Shown piece by piece: positions 6,948 through 11,593 of a stretch of 11,593 nucleotides of DNA (positions within the stretch are counted from its first letter, which is position 1; every line of letters begins with the position of its first letter). A program made the position numbers and the translations under genes. The stretch covers positions 1-11,593 of the forward strand of contig JAYEGJ010000065.1 of the NCBI GenBank assembly GCA_034658975.1. Direction: 5' to 3'. The stretch comes from SZUA-217 sp034658975. GTDB taxonomy: Bacteria > Actinomycetota > Acidimicrobiia > Spongiisociales > ZC4RG35. Below the pieces are notes generated by a model. The model was not told the origin of the DNA, did no database searches, and saw only the letters and a list, made by a program, of their open reading frames with translations.

Positions 6948-7339
6948 ACGCTGGGCGCATTCTCCGGCGAGCCGAGCTCGACACCGACGAGTTGCGGCTT
7001 GCGCTGGCGCCGATCAACCCTGACAACATCAACGTCTGGCCAGCGTCGAAGTGGTTGCGCATGTTCTGGCGCCCCGGCATCAAGGGGGTTACCCAGGGCA
7101 GGTTGATCATGGTTCACCCTGACCTCTTGAAGGGTGATCCCGACCGGCTGGCCAAGACGGTTGTTCATGAGCTGGTTCACGTCCGCCAGTTCCGGGAGTT
7201 GGGTTATGCCCGCTTCATGTTCCGGTACATACGCGACCACCTCAGGGGGCGTCTCGGTGGCGTCAACGCCCGCGAGTCCTACCTCCAGAACCCGGCCGAG
7301 GTCGAGGCTCGAGAGGTCACCAAGCGTCTGGTTCTCTGA
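6944..7339 (+). CDS. Small zinc-metallopeptidase-like (HExxH) protein
   Basis: 131 residues. The TTG start overlaps the leuS stop (TTGA), so it is probably translated by coupling with leuS and shares its transcript; no Shine-Dalgarno is seen. The core is VVHELVHVRQFRELG with His75, Glu76 and His79 forming a zincin active-site helix, and NPAEVEA (116-122) downstream offers a Glu as third zinc ligand. This resembles the DUF4157-type HExxH domain found alone or in larger proteins. There is no signal peptide or membrane segment, and the preceding part is Arg-rich (RILRRAELDTDELR). Substrate and role are unknown; proteolysis is an inference from the motif only. Confidence 0.8.
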   Translation: MNAGRILRRAELDTDELRLALAPINPDNINVWPASKWLRMFWRPGIKGVTQGRLIMVHPDLLKGDPDRLAKTVVHELVHVRQFRELGYARFMFRYIRDHLRGRLGGVNARESYLQNPAEVEAREVTKRLVL

Positions 7340-7369
7340 ACCTCAGGTAGTACGACCCATATACGGCAC
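7340..7369 (+). repeat. 30-bp inverted repeat, copy 1
   Basis: Begins on the base after the metallopeptidase stop codon. It contains ACCTCAGGT, then AGTACG, then CCCATATACGG. The reverse complement of 10782-10811 matches it at 27 of 30 positions (differences at positions 5, 16 and 28), and the match ends sharply at the outer side. It lies in a 54-bp gap between convergent genes, where a promoter role is unlikely. Confidence 0.85.
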
Positions 7370-7380
7370 CAACCGCCTCC

Positions 7381-7398
7381 AGAAAAGCTGAAATCAGC
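7381..7398 (-). terminator. Weak candidate terminator of ppk2
   Basis: On the minus strand GCTG-ATTT-CAGC (a 4-5 pair stem overlapping the ppk2 stop codon) is followed by TTTTCT. The stem is short, so this is tentative. Confidence 0.3.
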
Positions 7399-8206
7399 CG
7401 ATGACCACCGCATCCAGGCCCTCCTCGGGCTCGGGATATCGGGGATCCATCTTCTCGAGCGTCTTGATGAGGATGCTGGACACCACAAGATTGCGGTACC
7501 ACTTGCGATTGGCAGGCACCACGTACCAAGGGGCATGGTCGGTTGAAGTCTCTGCCAGCGCATCGGTGTAGGCGGCCTGATAGTCATCCCACAGGGCACG
7601 GTCATCGAGGTCACCCTTCCTGAATTTCCAGTTCTTGTCCGGCTCGTCGAGCCGCGACTGAAGTCTCTCCTGTTGCTCCTCTTTTGAGATGTTGAGGAAG
7701 AGTTTCACCACGGTCGTCCCCTCATCGGCCAACATCGCCTCGAAAGCACGTATGTGCTCATAGCGCTTGGACCAGCGCTCCTCGGGAGCAAACCCCCGCA
7801 CCCGCACCACCAGGACATCCTCGTAGTGGGAGCGGTTGAAGATCGTTATCGCACCGTCCTCGGGAGTCCGCCGGTGAACCCTCCACAGATAGTCATGACG
7901 AACCTCCCACTCGGTGGGCACACCGAAGCTGTGGACATGGACGCCCTGGGGATTGACTCCCGTGAAAACATGCCGGATGGTCCCGTCTTTTCCGCCGGTG
8001 TCCATGGCCTGAAGAACGATGAGAAGGCTCTGTCTCGACTCGGCCCATAGCCGTCGTTGCAGTCCGGAGAGCTTCGAATTGAGCTCAGGAAGAGCGGCGC
8101 GGCCGTCGGCCTTCCCCCCGTCGAAACCGAGCTTGGAGTCCGGGTCGTGAAGGGAGAGATCGAGAGGAACTCCGGGTGTGACGAGGAAGGGGGACGTGTC
8201 GAGCAT
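7394..8206 (-). CDS. ppk2: PPK2-family polyphosphate:nucleotide phosphotransferase
   Basis: Transfers phosphate between inorganic polyphosphate and nucleotides (AMP, ADP or GDP), typically making nucleoside di- or triphosphates from polyphosphate. 270 residues, single domain. Walker A is MDTGGKDGT (68-76), preceded by SLLIVLQA; the region VNPQGVHVHSFGVPT is typical of the PPK2-related branch often annotated polyphosphate:nucleotide phosphotransferase. The Walker B/lid entry is IFNRSHYEDVLVVRV (122-136), with Arg/Lys-rich lid segments ERWSKRYEHIR and NWKFRKGDLDDR. ATG at 8206, no Shine-Dalgarno; TATCGT (8218-8213) six bases upstream suggests a leaderless message, but no -35 is evident. Divergent from comEA and convergent with the metallopeptidase gene. 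Whether AMP or ADP is preferred cannot be read from the sequence. Confidence 0.92.
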   Translation of the reverse strand: MLDTSPFLVTPGVPLDLSLHDPDSKLGFDGGKADGRAALPELNSKLSGLQRRLWAESRQSLLIVLQAMDTGGKDGTIRHVFTGVNPQGVHVHSFGVPTEWEVRHDYLWRVHRRTPEDGAITIFNRSHYEDVLVVRVRGFAPEERWSKRYEHIRAFEAMLADEGTTVVKLFLNISKEEQQERLQSRLDEPDKNWKFRKGDLDDRALWDDYQAAYTDALAETSTDHAPWYVVPANRKWYRNLVVSSILIKTLEKMDPRYPEPEEGLDAVVIG

Positions 8207-8264
8207 GCCGACACGATACCGAGAGGGTTCCTTCTCGTTCCCGGATCAGATAGTTACTGAACTC
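8207..8264. promoter_or_regulatory. Divergent ppk2/comEA control region
   Basis: The 58 bp between the two divergent starts must hold both promoters. Visible elements are TATCGT (8213-8218, read on the minus strand, toward ppk2), GATAGT (8249-8254, toward comEA, 10 bases before its ATG), an inverted repeat CGAGA-N8-TCTCG (8220-8224, 8233-8237), and two GTTCC direct repeats one helical turn apart (8227-8231, 8237-8241). No clear -35 boxes. The repeats could be an operator, but this is speculative. Confidence 0.4.
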
Positions 8265-8804
8265 ATGGGAGGGGTGAGCCGCCAGGTGGCTATCGGGATC
8301 GTGTTGGGCGTCGGCGTCCTCGTCGGGGGAGTCATGGGCACCACCGGCAGGACCGTGAGTCAATTCGAGAGCGTTCCCGAGCCGGAAGCAGCGGCTGGGG
8401 GGACCATCACCGTCCACGTGGGGGGATGGGTTGTTTCGCCCGGTGTGGTGGAGGCGCCCGAGGGGTCGATCATCGCCGAAGTCCTTGTCTTGGCCGGCGG
8501 TGTTCGCAGCGGCGCGCTTGTCGACCAGATCAATCTTGCCGCTCCGGTGAGAGATGGGGACCAGGTGATCGTGCCAGGACCGGACGAGGCGGCGGCCGCG
8601 TCGGGGGATGGGCCGCTTTCCATCAACAGGGCGAGCGTCGAGGACCTACAGGGCCTCCCGGGTGTCGGACCTGTCCTCGCTGAGCGGATCGTCGCCTATC
8701 GAGACCAGAACGGACCTTTCAAGCAGGTCGAGGACTTGCTTGATGTCTCTGGAATCGGTGAGGCCAAGCTCGCCAGTCTCCGGGACCTCATTCGCGTGCC
8801 GTGA
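8265..8804 (+). CDS. comEA: ComEA, helix-hairpin-helix DNA-uptake receptor
   Basis: Membrane-anchored protein that binds double-stranded DNA and passes it to ComEC during natural transformation. 179 residues from the ATG at 8265. The frame is open back to 8178, but that extension lies in the ppk2 gene and precedes the membrane segment, so I reject it. One N-terminal membrane anchor (about residues 7-26, VAIGIVLGVGVLVGGVMG), then a SLBB-type domain (ITVHVGGWVVSPGVVEA ... DGDQVIVPG), then the helix-hairpin-helix pair: LSINRASVEDLQGLPGVGPVLAERI and FKQVEDLLDVSGIGEAKLASL, both with the GxG hairpins that contact DNA. The stop overlaps the comEC start by 4 bases (GTGA), so the two are translationally coupled. 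Confidence 0.93.
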   Translation: MGGVSRQVAIGIVLGVGVLVGGVMGTTGRTVSQFESVPEPEAAAGGTITVHVGGWVVSPGVVEAPEGSIIAEVLVLAGGVRSGALVDQINLAAPVRDGDQVIVPGPDEAAAASGDGPLSINRASVEDLQGLPGVGPVLAERIVAYRDQNGPFKQVEDLLDVSGIGEAKLASLRDLIRVP

Positions 8805-10762
8805 TCGTCGACCACCCTGCCCTACCTCCCGCCGTCTCACGGCCCTGGCTGATCGTCGCTGTCGCTGCCTGGTGTCTAGCCGTGGCGATAACCGCCCTGA
8901 ATCGTCCCGCCCCCATTCCGCCGGGCCCATTCGAAGGCCAGGGGGTGTTTCTCACCGATCCGGTCAACGGCCGGTTCGGCGAGTGGGCGTTGATCAAAAC
9001 CGAGGCGGGGGTGCTGTTGGCCGATCTTCCTGACTCGAGCGGGGGCTTTCGGGGAGCCGCTGTTTGGCTGAGCGGTGAGATCGAAGGAGAACCGGGGACC
9101 CGCCAATCCATTGGCTTCAGAGCGCGCTTGGACGTCACAGAGATCACCGAGTCGGCCTCCCGACCACCTCCCCACATCCGATTTGGCCAGGCGCTCAGGG
9201 ACCGTGTCATCGATCGACTCCAACCGCTGAGGGAGGGCAGGGCTCTGCTGGCAGGTTTCCTCATCGGCGATACCTCGGGCGTGGCCCGCTCTGACATCGA
9301 GGCCATGCGACGTTCCGGGCTATCCCATTTCGTCGCGGTCAGCGGGTCGAACGTCGCCTTGTTCCTCGGACTCCTCTTCGTTGCTGCCGGCCCTGCCGCG
9401 TTGGGTCCGAAAAGGAGGGCAATCATCGGGCTTCTCGGGTTGCCTGTCTACGCGGCGGCCACACGTTTCGAGCCTTCCGTGATGAGAGCGTCGGTCATGG
9501 CCGCTCTCGCCCTCGGTGGCCGTCTGATCGGTGTTGTGTTCGAGGCCTGGCAACTTCTCTCGCTCGCCGTCGTGATCCTTCTGGTGGCGAGCCCCAATCT
9601 CGTCTCGAGTGTCGGATTCCAGTTGTCGGTGGCTGCCACCGCCGGCGTCTTGGTGGGGGCCCGCTGGCCGGTCGAAGGAAAGCTACAACGCGCCCTGGCG
9701 GTCACCGCCGGAGCCCAGGTGGCCGTGGCCCCCATCATCCTGATCCACTTCGAGTCGGTTCCGCTGCTATCGCCCCTGGCCAACCTCTTGGCGGCACCCG
9801 TCGTGGCGGCGGCGACGGTGGTGGGCGCGGTGGGAGTGGCACTGTTCAATCCGTTGACTTCCGTTGCCGTCTGGATGGCCAACCTGGTCCTCTGGCTCTC
9901 ACGAGGGGTCTCGGTTTGGCCACAGGTCGGCGCTGCGGGGGTCGGCCTGACTATCGCCATGGTGATGGTCGTCCTGTGGCGGCCACGGTGGAGGCCGATG
10001 CTGCTGATGGCCTCCGCCGTCGCTGTGCTGGTTCTCACACTGATGCCAGACCGTCGGCTGCCCGATGTCGGTGCCATCGTGCTCGACGTCGGTCAGGGAG
10101 ACGCCATCCTTCTCCACGGTGGGTCGGGGCATTTCGCCTTGATCGACGGTGGCCCGGACCCTCTCATTCTGATGGACCGCCTCCGCTCCTATGGGGTCGA
10201 CTCCCTTGACCTGGTGGCGATCAGTCACGTCCACGCCGATCACATCACCGGTCTCACCGGACTCCTGGGCCAAGTGTCTATTGGCCAGGTGTGGGCCTCC
10301 CTGGCGCCCCATGAAACGGGAAGCAGCGTGGACTTCATGATGGGCCTGGGGGAGTGGGCAATACCCGTCGAAGCACCGCCACCAGGCAGGACCATGCAAC
10401 TCGGCTCACTTCGCATCACCGTCGAGGCTCCGCTCCGCCGCTATTCCTCGCCCAACGATCAGTCGCTCGTCCTATCGGTAGAGGGCCCTGCCTCTTCCAT
10501 GCTGCTCGCCGGTGACATCGAGACCTTCGCCCAGGCCGACCTGGGCCATCTGAGAACCGATGTGCTCAAGGTTCCACATCAGGGAGGCGCAACCTCGGAT
10601 CCTGAATGGCTGGCAGGGGTCGAAGCGCGGCTGGCGGTGATCTCGGTCGGACCCAATTCGTTCGGGCATCCCGCGGAGTGGGTGATCGATGTTCTGGAGG
10701 ACTCAGGGGCCGAGGTGGTACGTACCGACGAGACCGGCGACGTGGTGGTGCCTCTCGGTTGA
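8801..10762 (+). CDS. comEC: ComEC/Rec2 DNA-uptake channel with metallo-beta-lactamase domain
   Basis: Inner-membrane channel that takes single-stranded DNA into the cell. 653 residues, on the short side for the family. The GTG start overlaps the comEA stop. Layout: an N-terminal membrane segment (about 17-33), an extracytoplasmic OB-like domain (about 45-115), and the competence domain with many membrane helices (about 140-410), opening with the conserved GFLIGDTSGV and GLSHFVAVSGSNVAL. The C-terminal metallo-beta-lactamase domain runs from about 425: DVGQGDAIL (429-437), ISHVHADHITGL with the full HxHxDH set at 476-481, LLAGDIE, LKVPHQGG and FGHP. With all metal ligands present this domain could be an active nuclease that degrades the non-transported strand; that is inference from the motif. 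The usual downstream actinobacterial neighbour holA is not here. Confidence 0.95.
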   Translation: MIVDHPALPPAVSRPWLIVAVAAWCLAVAITALNRPAPIPPGPFEGQGVFLTDPVNGRFGEWALIKTEAGVLLADLPDSSGGFRGAAVWLSGEIEGEPGTRQSIGFRARLDVTEITESASRPPPHIRFGQALRDRVIDRLQPLREGRALLAGFLIGDTSGVARSDIEAMRRSGLSHFVAVSGSNVALFLGLLFVAAGPAALGPKRRAIIGLLGLPVYAAATRFEPSVMRASVMAALALGGRLIGVVFEAWQLLSLAVVILLVASPNLVSSVGFQLSVAATAGVLVGARWPVEGKLQRALAVTAGAQVAVAPIILIHFESVPLLSPLANLLAAPVVAAATVVGAVGVALFNPLTSVAVWMANLVLWLSRGVSVWPQVGAAGVGLTIAMVMVVLWRPRWRPMLLMASAVAVLVLTLMPDRRLPDVGAIVLDVGQGDAILLHGGSGHFALIDGGPDPLILMDRLRSYGVDSLDLVAISHVHADHITGLTGLLGQVSIGQVWASLAPHETGSSVDFMMGLGEWAIPVEAPPPGRTMQLGSLRITVEAPLRRYSSPNDQSLVLSVEGPASSMLLAGDIETFAQADLGHLRTDVLKVPHQGGATSDPEWLAGVEARLAVISVGPNSFGHPAEWVIDVLEDSGAEVVRTDETGDVVVPLG

Positions 10763-10764
10763 TC

Positions 10765-10780
10765 AACTCTCGAGAGAGTT
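10765..10780 (+). terminator. Small hairpin after comEC, possible weak terminator
   Basis: AACTCT-CGAG-AGAGTT forms a 6-pair stem three bases after the comEC stop. Only TTTGT follows, so termination would be weak. Confidence 0.3.
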
Positions 10781-10781
10781 T

Positions 10782-10811
10782 GTCCCGTATATGGGACGTA
10801 CTACCTCAGGT
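10782..10811 (-). repeat. 30-bp inverted repeat, copy 2
   Basis: Reverse-complement partner of 7340-7369, 27/30 identical, about 3.4 kb away. In this copy the inner half is a near-palindrome, GTCCCGTATATGGGAC (10782-10797); copy 1 has lost the outer pairs of it. It lies between comEC and the dihydropteroate-synthase-like gene, just upstream of that gene's putative -10 box, so here, unlike copy 1, it could act as a protein-binding site. Confidence 0.85.
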
Positions 10812-10823
10812 CGCGATCATTCC

Positions 10824-10829
10824 TAACCT
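10824..10829 (+). promoter_or_regulatory. Possible -10 box of the DHPS-like gene
   Basis: TAACCT fits the actinobacterial TAnnnT pattern and ends 7 bases before the GTG at 10837, which has no Shine-Dalgarno. Together this suggests a leaderless message. No -35 is visible at 17-18 bp; that position falls inside the 30-bp repeat. Confidence 0.35.
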
Positions 10830-10836
10830 CTGGGAC

Positions 10837-11593
10837 GTGACTGATGCTCTCGTGCTCGGCGCCCGCTGCCTCCCTCTGGGGGGTATCACTCATGTGATGG
10901 GCGTCATCAACGTTTCACCCGACTCGAAGAACACCCACACGGTGGCGAGGTCGGTCGACGAGGCACTGCTGATGGCCGACCGCTACCGCACTTGGGGATC
11001 AGTCCTCATCGATCTGGGAGGTCAGTCCTCTCACTTCGACAATCCGACCGTCGCCGCCGCCGACGAGATCTCAAGAGCCATCCCGGCGCTGGAGGCCCTG
11101 GTCGCGGAGGGGCATCTCGTGTCGATCGACACCTGGAAGCCCGAAGTGGCCAAGGCTGCCCTCGACTCCGGGGCGGTGATCGTCAACGACACCGGAGGCC
11201 TGGCCGAACCCGAGATGCGGGAGGTGATCGCCGCCTACGACGCTGCCACGATCGCAGTTCACGTCGAAGGCCAGAATCCTCACGATGTCGGAGCGGTCGA
11301 CACCGGCACCGACAAGGCAAAGCGAACGGCCGACGAATTCGCCGGGTTGCTCACCGAACTGGAGGCGGAGGGGATAACCAATGTCATCCTCGACCCCGGC
11401 ATTGCCCTCAACTACCGCGGCGACTACCGCGATTACACGAGGCTGCAACTGGTTGTCATTGCCGACTCAGCCCACCTTCACACGCTGGGCAGGCCGGTGC
11501 TCATCCCGATTCCCCGCAAGCGGGACGCCCACTGGGTCGCCGCCTACATCGCTCTGGCCCTCGAGCACGAGGCCGATATCATCCGCGTCCACG
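10837..11593 (+). CDS. Divergent dihydropteroate synthase-like protein, partial
   Basis: 252 residues are visible; the 3' end lies beyond the window. The start is the GTG at 10837, which leaves the usual 20 residues before MGVINVSPDS (21-30). The pterin-binding barrel is clear: IDLGG (58-62), VSIDTWKPEVAKAAL (95-109), VIVNDTGG, ILDPGI (185-190) and IRVH (249-252). In folate synthesis this enzyme joins pterin diphosphate and p-aminobenzoate. Several substrate residues differ, however: the loop normally GGESTRPG reads GGQSSHFDNPT (61-71), DPGIGFGK reads DPGIALNYRG, and the SRKSF loop reads PRKRDAHW. The Asn, Asp and RVH positions for the pterin are kept. It may be a true but divergent FolP or a paralogue with another pterin or other ligand, as known for second FolP copies in actinobacteria. 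Confidence 0.8.
   Translation, partial: MTDALVLGARCLPLGGITHVMGVINVSPDSKNTHTVARSVDEALLMADRYRTWGSVLIDLGGQSSHFDNPTVAAADEISRAIPALEALVAEGHLVSIDTWKPEVAKAALDSGAVIVNDTGGLAEPEMREVIAAYDAATIAVHVEGQNPHDVGAVDTGTDKAKRTADEFAGLLTELEAEGITNVILDPGIALNYRGDYRDYTRLQLVVIADSAHLHTLGRPVLIPIPRKRDAHWVAAYIALALEHEADIIRVH

Noticed and set aside
7224..7237. Third repeat copy suggested by ACCTCAGG inside the metallopeptidase gene
   Set aside because: Only the first eight bases match; the rest diverges and lies in coding sequence.
8178..8264. 29-residue N-terminal extension of ComEA
   Set aside because: It overlaps the 5' end of ppk2, has no ribosome binding site, and would put a polar stretch before the membrane anchor.
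7340..10811. Intact transposon defined by the 30-bp inverted repeats
   Set aside because: No transposase or target-site duplication is visible, and comEA-comEC are normal chromosomal neighbours of leuS; kept only as one reading of the repeat.

Overview
The window looks like an ordinary chromosomal segment from a GC-rich actinobacterium. The gene order leuS ... comEA-comEC is the usual actinobacterial arrangement. GTG and TTG starts are common, and several genes or leaders begin right behind a -10 box with no Shine-Dalgarno, as leaderless actinobacterial transcripts do. An acidimicrobial relative is a guess from overall feel, not something the sequence proves. I found no rRNA, tRNA, CRISPR array, transposase, integrase or phage gene.

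Left part (1-1826): on the minus strand, a partial nucleoside-hydrolase-like lipoprotein runs off the left edge, preceded by a 269-bp gap and a class I glutamine amidotransferase of unknown partner. A possible 52-residue plus-strand ORF follows.

Centre left (1846-3588): this is the most interesting region. A good promoter drives an apparently leaderless leader peptide, MISSTQIIIIE, with five Ile codons. It is followed by a hairpin, an intrinsic terminator with a T-rich tail, a Shine-Dalgarno, and a citramalate synthase gene (cimA). This reads as a transcription attenuator sensing isoleucine charge ahead of the first committed enzyme of the pyruvate/citramalate route to isoleucine. The two hairpins do not overlap, so the usual antiterminator is not obvious.

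Centre (3579-7339): a 3-hydroxybutyryl-CoA dehydrogenase gene converges on cimA with a 10-bp overlap and diverges from leuS. leuS (leucyl-tRNA synthetase) overlaps by 4 bases a small HExxH zinc-metallopeptidase-like gene.

Right part (7340-11593): a minus-strand PPK2-type polyphosphate phosphotransferase diverges from comEA-comEC (DNA uptake). This three-gene block is bracketed by two nearly identical 30-bp sequences in inverted orientation (27/30 identical), one just after the metallopeptidase gene and one between comEC and the next gene. The window ends inside a divergent dihydropteroate-synthase-like gene with altered substrate loops. The genes do not form one pathway; they are housekeeping and uptake genes with two non-coding signals, the attenuator and the inverted repeat, that merit the most attention.
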